A stretch of 12,030 nt of DNA from Desulfovibrio sp. (GTDB lineage: Bacteria; Desulfobacterota; Desulfovibrionia; Desulfovibrionales; Desulfovibrionaceae). How positions within the stretch are numbered: position 1 is the first letter of the stretch; each line of letters starts with the position of its first letter. Where the stretch lies: NCBI GenBank assembly GCA_031275955.1, contig JAISNZ010000121.1, forward strand, positions 1-12,030. The letters run 5' to 3'. The notes under the pieces are model-generated. The model was given only the letters and a program-made list of their open reading frames with translations, was not told the origin of the DNA and searched no databases. Of this stretch, positions 1 through 6,715 are shown in pieces. The position numbers were made by a program, and so were the translations under genes.

Positions 1-195
1 TCAACCGCAGGTTCAGTTTGCCGGATATGTTTGCACGGCTCGCTTATGTCGCCCTCAGAACTCCACCTATGCCTTACAGGCTTTTGAAATTGGCTGAGAA
101 TTGTGCGTAATCAGGAAGATTTATGCTCCAGGTAATATTATCAAAGTTGATTACGGATTCAGGTGATTACGTCAAAAATAGTCTGGAAGTTCAGC
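1..195. other. AT-rich flank downstream of the sulfur operon
   Basis: No gene is convincingly supported here. Bases 121-180 are about 32% GC, far below the neighbouring genes. One plus-strand frame is open from base 3 to a TAA at 108-110 (35 codons, ending ...RLLKLAENCA). It could be the 3' end of a gene lying mostly outside the window, possibly a mobile-element gene, but I do not recognise it. The 8-mer TGATTACG occurs at 148-155 and 164-171, and inverted at 106-113. No clear terminator for the minus-strand operon is visible: the T-rich stretch after the acetyltransferase stop codon has only a weak stem before it. Confidence 0.35.
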
Positions 196-1122
196 CTAAA
201 TCACGAAATCCTGGACGAACTCCACCCGTCCGCTCTGGCGCATGAACTGCAATTCGGGGTCTTTTACGCTGACCCTGGTCTTTTCCGGCACGCTCTTGGT
301 GATGAAGGCATTGGAGCCGATGACCACGCCTTCGCCGATGACGGTGCCGCCGCCCAGGATGGAGGCCCCGGAGTAGATGGTGACGTGATCCTCAATGGTG
401 GGATGCCTTTTCACCCCGCTCAGGAACTGCCCGCCTCTGGTGGAAAGCGCCCCCAGGGTCACGCCCTGGTAAATCTTCACATGGTTGCCGATGACGGTGG
501 TCTCTCCGACGACAATGCCCGTGCCGTGGTCAATAAAGAAGTGGTGCCCGATGGCCGCGCCGGGATGGATGTCTATGCCGGTAAGGCTGTGGGCGTACTC
601 GGTCATCATGCGCGGGATGAAGGGCACGTCCAGGGCGAACAGCTCGTGAGCCAGGCGGTAGACCATAACGGCATAAACGCCCGGATAGGAAAGGATGGTT
701 TCCTCCCTGCTGAAGGCCGCCGGGTCGCCGTCATAGGCCGCCTGCACGTCGTCGGCGAGCAGGCGGCGAATCTCCGGCAACCTTTCCAGAAAGGCGCGGG
801 CGATACGCCGGGATGCCGCATCCGGGTCTTCCCCGGCCTGTTCCCGGCAATGCCGGGCGCGTCTGATCTGCCTTTGCAGGATATACAGCACATATTCGAC
901 AATCTCGCCCACATGGTACTCAAGGGAATCCCACCTGACCGGCCGCGGCCCGAAAAAACCGATGAAGATCAGGCGCTGGAGCTTCTCCAGCACGTCCAGC
1001 ACCTCGTGCCGGTTGATCCTGTGCCGGGCCTCAATGGCGACAATGTCCGGATTATCCCGGTAACTCGCCAGCAGCGCCTTGACCAGAAGGCTGATGTCCT
1101 CGTCCCCGGAGTGCCGCGTCAT
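196..1122 (-). CDS. cysE: Serine O-acetyltransferase, EpsC-type (CysE family)
   Basis: This enzyme acetylates L-serine with acetyl-CoA to O-acetylserine, the carbon acceptor for cysteine synthesis in the cytoplasm. The product is 308 aa. Residues 1-180 are a helical N-terminal domain, longer than in E. coli CysE and typical of the EpsC-type subgroup. A left-handed beta-helix of hexapeptide repeats follows, about 183-280. Family catalytic features are visible: D184 and H186 in GIDIHP, and H199 in DHGTGIVVGE, which matches the catalytic His of CysE. The ATG overlaps the upstream desulfurase stop (ATGA, 1119-1122), with an AAGGG-type ribosome site before it, so it is the last gene of the encapsulin operon. 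Serine acetyltransferases are known neighbours of family 2A encapsulins. No O-acetylserine sulfhydrylase is in the window. The family call is firm; the link to the compartment is inferred from the operon. Confidence 0.94.
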   Translation of the reverse strand: MTRHSGDEDISLLVKALLASYRDNPDIVAIEARHRINRHEVLDVLEKLQRLIFIGFFGPRPVRWDSLEYHVGEIVEYVLYILQRQIRRARHCREQAGEDPDAASRRIARAFLERLPEIRRLLADDVQAAYDGDPAAFSREETILSYPGVYAVMVYRLAHELFALDVPFIPRMMTEYAHSLTGIDIHPGAAIGHHFFIDHGTGIVVGETTVIGNHVKIYQGVTLGALSTRGGQFLSGVKRHPTIEDHVTIYSGASILGGGTVIGEGVVIGSNAFITKSVPEKTRVSVKDPELQFMRQSGRVEFVQDFVI

Positions 1123-2558
1123 ATCCGCGCCCTTTTGCCGGCGATGTTCGCCAGAACTTCCGCCAGCAGGTCAATTTCTTCCCGCGTATTGTAAAAGGCC
1201 AGGGAGGGCCTGACCGTGCCTTCCAGTCCGAAATGCCGCAGGATGGGCTGGGCGCAGTGGTGCCCGGCCCGGACGGCGATCCCGGCCTCGTTGAGCCGCC
1301 TGCCCACATCCTCAAGGGAGTGCCCGGCCAGGACGAAGGAAAGCACGCTTGCCTTGCGGGCGGCCGTGCCGATGAGGGTAAGGCCGGGAATGGCGGAAAG
1401 CGCCCGCGTGCCGTAGGCGAGCAGATCCTGTTCATAGGCGGCGATATGCCCCATGCCCAGGGCGGAGACATAGTCCACGGCCGCGCCCAGCCCCACGGCA
1501 TCGGCGATGCTGCCCGTTCCGGCCTCGAACTTCGCGGGGGCGTCCTGATAGAGGGTCCGGGCAAAGGTGACGTCGGCAATCATATTGCCGCCGCCCTGAT
1601 AGGGCCGGGCGGCTTCCAGAGCCTCCTTCTTGCCGTAAAGCGCGCCTATGCCGGTGGGTCCGTAAATCTTGTGCCCGGAGAAGACAAAAAAGTCGGCGTC
1701 CAGGGCGCGCATATCCACGGGCAGGTGGGAAACGGACTGCGCCCCGTCTATGCAGATGCGCGTCCCGTGGCTGTGGGCCAGGGCGATCATCTCCTCCACC
1801 GGGGCCACGGTGCCCAGGGCGTTGGAAACATGCGCGGCCGAAACAAAGCGGGTGCGGGAGTTGAAAAGATCCGCATAGCCGGAGAGGATAATCTGCCCGG
1901 CGGAATCCACGGGCGCGACCCGCAGCACGGCGCCGGTCTCCTCGGCCAGAAGCTGCCAGGGCACGATGTTGGCATGGTGCTCCAGCATGGTCAGGATGAT
2001 CTCGTCGCCGGGCCGCAGAAACTGCTTGACATAGCCCTGGGCGACCAGATTGATGCCTTCCGTGGTTCCCCGCACAAAGACGATGGTGTCGCTGCCGGGC
2101 GCGCCGATGAAGCGGGCGATCTTTTCGCGGGCGGCCTCATAGGCTTCGGTGGAAAGCTCCGCCAGTCTGTGCGCCCCCCGGTGGACATTGGAGTTCTCCT
2201 GCCGGTAATAGCGCTCCAGACGCTCAATCACCAGGCGGGGCTTCTGGGTGGTGGCCGCGTTGTCCAGCCAGACCAGCCTGTGCCCGTTGACCTCCTCCCC
2301 CAGAATGGGGAAGTCGGCGCGCACTGTCTCCACGGGCGTGTTGCCAATGCGGGAGGACAGGGAGGCCGCCGCCGGAAGCGCCGTTTCCGGCGGACCCGCC
2401 GCCGAGCGGGGGACTACCCTGGGCGCGTAGGCCTGCCCCTCCCGGGAATCCCGCGGGGCTGGCTCCTGGCAGTAGGCGGCCAGCAGGGCCTTCAGTTCCT
2501 CCTCGTCCGGCAGACCATAGGCCCCTGGGTCCAGAGCAAGGTATCTATCGATAATCAT
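1119..2558 (-). CDS. Family 2A encapsulin cargo: SufS-like cysteine desulfurase
   Basis: A PLP enzyme that takes sulfur from L-cysteine as enzyme persulfide, leaving alanine. The 479-aa product has a class V aminotransferase/SufS domain at about 79-479, preceded by about 78 residues that ordinary SufS (near 405 aa) lacks. Key residues are visible: H194-H195 (LEHHAN), D271 (IDGAQS), the PLP lysine K297 (FSGHKIYG) and the nucleophilic cysteine C435 (RAGHHCAQP). The extension has a short helical part (1-30) and an Ala/Pro/Ser-rich linker (31-75), as expected for the cargo-loading region of encapsulated desulfurases. I chose the ATG at 2556-2558, which has a GGAG 6 nt upstream. The frame stays open to 2732, but that extra stretch lies inside the shell gene and reads as nonsense. 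The start overlaps the shell stop by 14 bases. Encapsulation is inferred from the extension plus adjacency to the shell gene. Confidence 0.94.
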   Translation of the reverse strand: MIIDRYLALDPGAYGLPDEEELKALLAAYCQEPAPRDSREGQAYAPRVVPRSAAGPPETALPAAASLSSRIGNTPVETVRADFPILGEEVNGHRLVWLDNAATTQKPRLVIERLERYYRQENSNVHRGAHRLAELSTEAYEAAREKIARFIGAPGSDTIVFVRGTTEGINLVAQGYVKQFLRPGDEIILTMLEHHANIVPWQLLAEETGAVLRVAPVDSAGQIILSGYADLFNSRTRFVSAAHVSNALGTVAPVEEMIALAHSHGTRICIDGAQSVSHLPVDMRALDADFFVFSGHKIYGPTGIGALYGKKEALEAARPYQGGGNMIADVTFARTLYQDAPAKFEAGTGSIADAVGLGAAVDYVSALGMGHIAAYEQDLLAYGTRALSAIPGLTLIGTAARKASVLSFVLAGHSLEDVGRRLNEAGIAVRAGHHCAQPILRHFGLEGTVRPSLAFYNTREEIDLLAEVLANIAGKRARI

Positions 2559-3489
2559 AGTAATCTCCGACTTCCACATCCTCCAGAACCCCAACGGCGT
2601 CATCGGCCAGAATGGCCACCGAGCAATAGAGAGAAAGGAGGTAGGAGGCCAGGCCCTTGTCGTCAACCCCGCGCAGGCGGACGGCCAGTCCCCGCGACTG
2701 CTCTCCAGGCAGGCCGGTCTGGTAAAGGCCAACCACGCCGCGTTTCTGCTCGCCGGTACGCAGCAGCAGAATATTGGTTTTGCCGGTCTTGCCCCTGGGA
2801 TTTTTCAGGCCGTCCACAAAGAGCTTGTCCGTGGGGATCAGGGGCACGCCCCGCCAGAGGATGAAGGTGCCTCCGGCAATCTCCGCGGTCGCCGGCGGCA
2901 CGCCCCGGCGTGTGCATTCCCGCTCGAAGGCGGCAATGGCTCTGGGATGGGCGAGGAAAAAGGAAGGATCTTTCCAGACCTTGGTCAGCAGCTCGTCCAG
3001 GTCGTCGGGCATGGGCGCGCCGTAGCGCGGCTTGACCCGCTGGCCCTCGGAAACGTTTTTCAGCAGACCGTAGTCGTCATTGTTGACGATCTGGCTTTCC
3101 TGGCGTTCCCGCAGGCTTTCCACGGCCAGGGCCAACTGCTCTCCCACCTGATCGTAGGGCGAGCTGTAGACGTCGGCGACGCCGGTGTCCACATTGACGA
3201 TGGTGGAGATGGAGCTAAGCTCGTATTCCCTCGGCCTGGCCTGATACTCGACATAGCCCTGCGGGATCTCGCTCTTGCCGGGATCCTGGCTGCAAAGGAC
3301 ATCCAGAGGCGTTTCCCCTTCCACCACCCTGTTGACCCGGTAGATGCCCGCGTCCAGGCCCTTGAATTCCAGAAGCCGCGTCAGCCAGCGCGGCGTGAGG
3401 GAGCCGAACTGGGGTCTGGTCTTGGTGACGTCGGCAAGCTGGTATGCCGCCCGCCGGCCCAGGGCGTTGATGGGTGCTTTGTCGGCCAT
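2545..3489 (-). CDS. srpI: Family 2A encapsulin shell protein (SrpI-like)
   Basis: This is the HK97-fold shell subunit expected to self-assemble into a protein nanocompartment around the desulfurase encoded next to it. The product is 314 aa, the normal size for the family. It opens with an N-terminal arm (MADKAPINALGRRAAYQLAD), followed by the conserved TPRWLTRLLEFKGLDAG stretch (about 32-48). A likely E-loop (SSISTIVNVDTGVADVY) follows, then the helical segment DPSFFLAHPRAIAAFERE, then the GGTFILWRGVPLIPTDKL block. The acidic C-terminus ends VEVGDYYDYR. I see no inserted cyclic-nucleotide-binding domain, which separates family 2A from 2B. The ATG is preceded by AAGGAG with 6 nt spacing and lies 15 bases after the E1-rhodanese stop. 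Known relatives (Synechococcus SrpI; an Acinetobacter homologue) respond to sulfur starvation or store elemental sulfur. Assignment rests on recognising the sequence and on the adjacent cargo gene. Confidence 0.92.
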   Translation of the reverse strand: MADKAPINALGRRAAYQLADVTKTRPQFGSLTPRWLTRLLEFKGLDAGIYRVNRVVEGETPLDVLCSQDPGKSEIPQGYVEYQARPREYELSSISTIVNVDTGVADVYSSPYDQVGEQLALAVESLRERQESQIVNNDDYGLLKNVSEGQRVKPRYGAPMPDDLDELLTKVWKDPSFFLAHPRAIAAFERECTRRGVPPATAEIAGGTFILWRGVPLIPTDKLFVDGLKNPRGKTGKTNILLLRTGEQKRGVVGLYQTGLPGEQSRGLAVRLRGVDDKGLASYLLSLYCSVAILADDAVGVLEDVEVGDYYDYR

Positions 3490-3504
3490 GATGCTCTCCT
3501 TGGG

Positions 3505-4668
3505 TTAATATTGATGGAGCGTTGTATCGACATCCCGCGCCCAGGCGTTGGAGCCGTCCAGCAGGTTGAGCATTCTGCCCTCATAGCCCGCTTCCCGCAG
3601 GGAACGGATGGCATGGATGCTGCGCTGTCCGATCTTGCAAATGAAGACCGCGTCCACGGAAGGGTCAAATTCTTCCCTGCGCCGGACCAACTGGCCAAAG
3701 GGCACGGCCCTGGCCAGGGGGAAGGCGAACATGCCGCGCTCGTGCGGCTCGCGGATATCGATGATCTGCAGGGGATCGCCCCGGTCCATCCTGGCCTTGA
3801 GCTCCCGGGCCGTGATCCCCTCGACGGGCTGTTCCTCTTCCTGCCGCAAACCGCAAAAGAGTTCGTAATCCGCCAGTTCCCGGATTGTCGGCTCCGCGCC
3901 GCACAGGGGACAGGCCGGGTCCTTGGCGAAACGCCTTTGGGAAAAGCGCATGGTCCAGGCGTCCACGGCGCAGATCCGGCCGATGAGGCTGTCGCCCCCG
4001 CCCACGATCAGCTTGACCGCCTCGCAGGCCTGGATGCTGCCGATGATGCCGGGCAGAACGCCCATGACCCCGCCCTCCCCGCAGGAGGGCATCAGCCCTG
4101 GCGGAGGCGGCGCGGGGAAAAGGCAGCGCAGGCAGGGACCTTCGCGGGCGTAAAAAACCCCGGCCTGGCCCTCGAACTGGAAGATGGAGCCGTAGACGTC
4201 CGGAATGCCCAGGAGGGCGCAGGCGTCGTTGATCAGGTAGCGGGCGGGAAAGTTGTCGGTCCCGTCCAGCGCAAGGTCGTAGTCGCCCAGAATTTTCAGG
4301 GCGTTGGCGCTGCTCAGCCGGGTATTGTGGGTGACCACCTCAACGCAGGGGTTGAGATCCCGGATCCGGTCCCTGGCGGAGGCCGTCTTGGGGCGATCGA
4401 TATCCTTGGTGCCGTGGATGATCTGCCGCTGCAGGTTGGACGCTTCCACGAAATCAAAATCCACAAGGCCGATGACCCCAACCCCGGCGGCGGCCAGATA
4501 CAGGGCCGCGGGCGCGCCCAAACCGCCCGTGCCGACCACGAGAACCCGCGCGGCCTTGAGCCTTTCCTGCCCCGGCGGCCCCACATCCGGCAGGATCAGA
4601 TGGCGGCTGTACCGCGCAATCTCGTCCCCGGATAAGGCGCGCCTGCGCTCAGCGGGAATAATGCTCAT
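3505..4668 (-). CDS. moeZ: ThiF/MoeB-type adenylyltransferase fused to rhodanese (MoeZ architecture)
   Basis: This two-domain enzyme adenylates the C-terminal glycine of a small sulfur-carrier protein and then thiocarboxylates it. The 387-aa product has an E1-like Rossmann domain, about 12-245: RYSRHLILPDVG, the nucleotide loop GTGGLGAP at 46-53, and DGTDNF at 135-140. Two Cys pairs (C179/C182 and C253/C256) should bind zinc, and C196 lies in the SCGEGG loop. A rhodanese domain spans about 285-385, with active-site loop CKIGQRS around C344, so the persulfide cysteine is present. The start ATG is preceded by GGAGG, formed by the Gly codons of the upstream carrier gene, which it overlaps by 20 bases. 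The adjacent carrier gene is its likely substrate; a desulfurase two genes downstream could supply the sulfur. A role in molybdopterin synthesis cannot be excluded, but the neighbours favour the sulfur operon. Confidence 0.94.
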   Translation of the reverse strand: MSIIPAERRRALSGDEIARYSRHLILPDVGPPGQERLKAARVLVVGTGGLGAPAALYLAAAGVGVIGLVDFDFVEASNLQRQIIHGTKDIDRPKTASARDRIRDLNPCVEVVTHNTRLSSANALKILGDYDLALDGTDNFPARYLINDACALLGIPDVYGSIFQFEGQAGVFYAREGPCLRCLFPAPPPPGLMPSCGEGGVMGVLPGIIGSIQACEAVKLIVGGGDSLIGRICAVDAWTMRFSQRRFAKDPACPLCGAEPTIRELADYELFCGLRQEEEQPVEGITARELKARMDRGDPLQIIDIREPHERGMFAFPLARAVPFGQLVRRREEFDPSVDAVFICKIGQRSIHAIRSLREAGYEGRMLNLLDGSNAWARDVDTTLHQY

Positions 4669-4948
4669 TTAGCCCGCCTCCGGCAATGGAGGGCACCAGG
4701 GCCACTTCATCGCCATCCTTCAGGGGAGTCGCCTGCCCTCCCGTGCTTTTTACATTGGTCTCGCCGAGATAGAGATTGACAAAGGGACGCAGCTCATTGT
4801 CCTGATCATAGAGGTGGCGGTGAATGTCGGGATAGGCCCCGGCCAGGGCCCGCACGGCCTCCCCGACGGTTTTTCCCTCCACCCGGACCGCCGCCTGCCT
4901 GTCGGTAAAGGCCCGGAGGGCCGAAGGAATCAAAATGGTGACAGACAT
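4649..4948 (-). CDS. CysO/MoaD/ThiS-family sulfur-carrier protein
   Basis: A ubiquitin-fold carrier predicted to hold sulfur as a C-terminal Gly thiocarboxylate after activation by the E1-rhodanese encoded next in the operon. The product is 99 aa. It starts MSVTILIPSALRAFT, closely resembling the start of mycobacterial CysO, has the conserved block RPFVNLYLGE (54-63), and reaches VPSIAGG (85-91). I chose the ATG at 4946-4948, 7 nt after AGGAG. An ATG two codons upstream abuts the ribosome site and is less likely. Unusually, the chain does not stop at the Gly-Gly: GLNEHYSR follows, so a JAMM-type peptidase may have to expose the active end, as known for QbsE and HcyS carriers. No such peptidase is in the window. 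It is the first gene of the operon. MoaD or ThiS roles are alternatives, but context and N-terminus favour CysO. Confidence 0.87.
   Translation of the reverse strand: MSVTILIPSALRAFTDRQAAVRVEGKTVGEAVRALAGAYPDIHRHLYDQDNELRPFVNLYLGETNVKSTGGQATPLKDGDEVALVPSIAGGGLNEHYSR
4677..4681 (-). promoter_or_regulatory. Ribosome binding site inside the carrier gene's Gly-Gly codons
   Basis: On the minus strand GGAGG is read here, 8 nt before the ATG of the E1-rhodanese gene (4666-4668). The same bases are part of the carrier protein's C-terminal Gly codons. A TAA directly abuts the ATG in the ATG's own frame, but the carrier frame runs on to 4649. The arrangement supports translational coupling of carrier and activating enzyme. 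Confidence 0.7.
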
Positions 4949-5035
4949 CCGCATTCTCCTTTTCGCTGGTTTTCCCTTCCCCGCGCAGCCGGTTTTTTTG
5001 AAAATTCCGATCTATGGAAACACTGATTTATTCCC

Positions 5036-5060
5036 TTTGAGGGGGCTTTGCCCCCTCAAA
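5036..5060. repeat. Perfect 11-bp hairpin, TTTGAGGGGGC arms
   Basis: The arms TTTGAGGGGGC and GCCCCCTCAAA pair perfectly around a 3-nt TTT loop. It lies downstream of the proline-rich protein gene and upstream of the sulfur-carrier gene, both on the minus strand. It could end transcription of the former, although no U-tract follows on the minus strand. Its arms recur at 10881-10935, next to the ends of two other genes, so it belongs to a dispersed element family. Confidence 0.6.
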
Positions 5061-5068
5061 CTCCCCCA

Positions 5069-5089
5069 GCAGGGGCATGATGCCCCTGC
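5069..5089. repeat. Perfect 9-bp hairpin downstream of the proline-rich gene
   Basis: GCAGGGGCA and TGCCCCTGC pair around a TGA loop, eight bases from the preceding hairpin. With it, this forms a double stem-loop between the stop codon at 5117 and the next operon. It is a probable transcript-end or RNA-stability structure; a U-rich tail is not present. Confidence 0.55.
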
Positions 5090-5116
5090 ACCCCCGTTAA
5101 GTATTTAACCGGCGCC

Positions 5117-6478
5117 CTACTGAAGGCCGGGCCGCAGAGTGGGCGGCGTCGGATCGTGCTGCTTCAGCATGGAGGGGGTGGGCGGCAGAAGGGTTGTCGC
5201 GCTGTCCGCCTCCTGGGGAGAAGGCTCTTGGGAGGGGGGAATCTGCAAAAGACGGGAGAGAGGCATCCGGGGAGAGTTTGCCGGCGGAGCGGGGGAAGGG
5301 GATTCGGCCGGAGAGGGAGGCTGTTCCGGTTGCGGGGAGACGGCCGGAGCCGCGGAAGGAGGAGAAAGGGGCCCGCTCAGGGAGGCCGCCGGCGGCCGGG
5401 CCGGGGAAACCTCCGGCCCCGGAGGAGCGGGCGCGTCGGTTACGGGCGGAAGCGGAGCGGCGGGAAGAGGCGCCGCCGCGGTTTCAGGCCGGGTGACGGA
5501 ATCTTGCGCCGGCGGCCGGGCCGGGGAAACCTCCGGCCCCGGAGGAGCGGGCGCGGCGGCGGGCGGGAGCGGAGCGGCGGGGACGGAGATCGGCCGGGAG
5601 GACTTCGCTCCTTCGGGCGGTTTGGCTGTGGAGATGGCGGGAGGGACCGCTTCCCGGTTTGCGGCCGGGGCGGATTGCGCCGCCCGCGTTTCCTGGGCGG
5701 GAGGAGTCCCCCCTTGCGCGGACGGGAGGGATTTTCCGGCGGCGCGGCTGCCGGGAGCGGCCGCCGGAGACTTGCCTTTGCTCCGGCGCCGGGTTTTAGC
5801 GACTTCTTCCGGGGTCTGGTATTTGGGGGTATCCTGCAGGAGGGGTCCGGACACCAGGATCGGGGCCGCGGCGGAAGCGGCCTTGGCGGAAGCGGTTTTT
5901 TGTCCGGCTGGCGGGGAAAGATCCGGCGGCAGGGCGGCTCCGGCGGCGGAGGAAGGGGCCGGTTGGGGAGAGGCCGGGGAGACGGGGGCGCTTGCCGGGG
6001 GCGCCAGCGGGACTGGCCCGGAACCGGCGGCGAAAGGCCGCCGGAGGCAGATCTGTTCCGTTGAGGCGTTTTTATAGAAAAAATCCACGGCATTCCGGCA
6101 TCCCTGCCGCTTATGGATATGGGATGAGGCGCGCGCGCACTCCTTTGCGGCTCTCCGGGCCAGGACATCCCTGTTCAGGTCCAGAGTATCCATGTCTCTG
6201 GCGCAACGATCATAGCTGCTGTAGCCTTCGTCCAGAAAGGGAAAATTCCGGCGCAGATCCGCGCAGGCCCTTTCGCAGCTTTCCAATTCCATGCGGTAGA
6301 CGCTGGTCTCGGCGCACTGCGCCAGGCAGAGGGCATAGAGGGAATCCACGCTGGCCAGGACGGGCGCGTCATTCCCGATGCGGTCGCGCTGCGGCTCCGC
6401 CCAGGCGGACGGCGGGGCCGCCGCCATTCCCAGAAAAACCCCCAAAAGAAATCCGGAAATATGGTGTCTCCCGTACAT
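5117..6478 (-). CDS. Exported Cys-paired, proline-rich protein of unknown function
   Basis: Not a family I recognise. From the ATG at 6476-6478, preceded by GGAGG at 6 nt, the product is 453 aa. Residues 1-27 form a signal peptide (hydrophobic FLLGVFLGMAAA, likely cleavage after AWA). Residues 28-150 hold eight cysteines (51, 55, 68, 72, 92, 114, 127, 144). The first four form a twin CX3C pattern with 12 residues between, compatible with a disulfide-stapled helical hairpin. The rest, about 160-453, is low-complexity Pro/Ala/Ser sequence, probably unstructured and spanning periplasm or wall. It carries a 40-residue repeat containing APAPPGPEVSPARPPA. An upstream ATG at 6500-6502 is possible but lacks a better ribosome site. 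The gene seems monocistronic: hairpins follow it and repeats precede it. Export and disorder are inferred from composition. Confidence 0.75.
   Translation of the reverse strand: MYGRHHISGFLLGVFLGMAAAPPSAWAEPQRDRIGNDAPVLASVDSLYALCLAQCAETSVYRMELESCERACADLRRNFPFLDEGYSSYDRCARDMDTLDLNRDVLARRAAKECARASSHIHKRQGCRNAVDFFYKNASTEQICLRRPFAAGSGPVPLAPPASAPVSPASPQPAPSSAAGAALPPDLSPPAGQKTASAKAASAAAPILVSGPLLQDTPKYQTPEEVAKTRRRSKGKSPAAAPGSRAAGKSLPSAQGGTPPAQETRAAQSAPAANREAVPPAISTAKPPEGAKSSRPISVPAAPLPPAAAPAPPGPEVSPARPPAQDSVTRPETAAAPLPAAPLPPVTDAPAPPGPEVSPARPPAASLSGPLSPPSAAPAVSPQPEQPPSPAESPSPAPPANSPRMPLSRLLQIPPSQEPSPQEADSATTLLPPTPSMLKQHDPTPPTLRPGLQ
5387..5435. repeat. 49-bp direct repeat, copy 1 (period 120 bp)
   Basis: Identical by eye to 5507-5555, with partial similarity beyond it. 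The 120-bp period equals 40 codons, so the reading frame is kept. It encodes the PGPEVSPARPPA part of the proline-rich tail and points to an internal duplication. Confidence 0.85.
5507..5555. repeat. 49-bp direct repeat, copy 2
   Basis: Second copy of the in-frame duplication in the proline-rich tail. It is followed by a diverged continuation (gcgggagcggagcggcggg) that is also similar to the sequence after copy 1. Confidence 0.85.
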
Positions 6479-6589
6479 GGCACTCCTCCCGCGCGGACGC
6501 ATCCTTTTTCCGGCGCGCTATCCGCGGGAATTTACTCCATCGACGCGGACATCCGCCCCTTTCCGTTTCGGCCGATTTTCGATTTTCTT

Positions 6590-6652
6590 TAGAGCGAATT
6601 ACCATTGAAAATGTGTAATTTGCTCTGCCAGGATTTGCCTGCAAATCCTGGC
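6590..6652. repeat. Double-palindrome element, copy 1
   Basis: Two adjacent inverted repeats. GAGCGAATTAC (6592-6602) pairs with GTAATTTGCTC (6615-6625) with one G·U. GCCAGGATTTGC (6627-6638) pairs perfectly with GCAAATCCTGGC (6641-6652). A related copy lies 126 bp downstream. It looks like a REP- or MITE-like intergenic element rather than a gene. Confidence 0.8.
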
Positions 6653-6667
6653 CGCGAAACAGGAGCA

Positions 6668-6684
6668 GGCCGGCTTTGCCGGCC
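6668..6684. repeat. GGCCGGC-TTT-GCCGGCC hairpin between the two repeat copies
   Basis: A perfect 7-bp stem with a 3-nt loop and no U-tract on either side. It sits between the two double-palindrome copies and may be part of the same composite element. Confidence 0.55.
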
Positions 6685-6715
6685 GTAAGCGAACTGTTCC
6701 AAGCGTAAAATGCCA

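Noticed and set aside
170..195. Terminator after the serine acetyltransferase gene
   Set aside because: A T-rich stretch exists on the minus strand, but the preceding stem (CTGAA/TCCAG type) is short and mismatched.
2559..2732. Longer desulfurase start at 2732
   Set aside because: The extra 58 residues overlap the conserved C-terminus of the shell gene and read as out-of-frame sequence.
1233..2864. 543-codon plus-strand open frame, and similar long ones at 163-1194 and 2947-4635
   Set aside because: They lie antisense to well-recognised enzymes, have no domain motifs, and are expected shadows of GC-rich coding.
4955..5035. Specific promoter for the encapsulin operon
   Set aside because: A promoter is expected here, and TTCC-N7-GGAA is visible at about 5006-5020, but I found no convincing -35/-10 or -24/-12 pair on the minus strand.
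5139..6077. Gly/Arg-rich plus-strand frames across the proline-rich gene
   Set aside because: Low-complexity mirror of the Pro/Ala codons; the minus-strand gene has a signal peptide and a good ribosome site.
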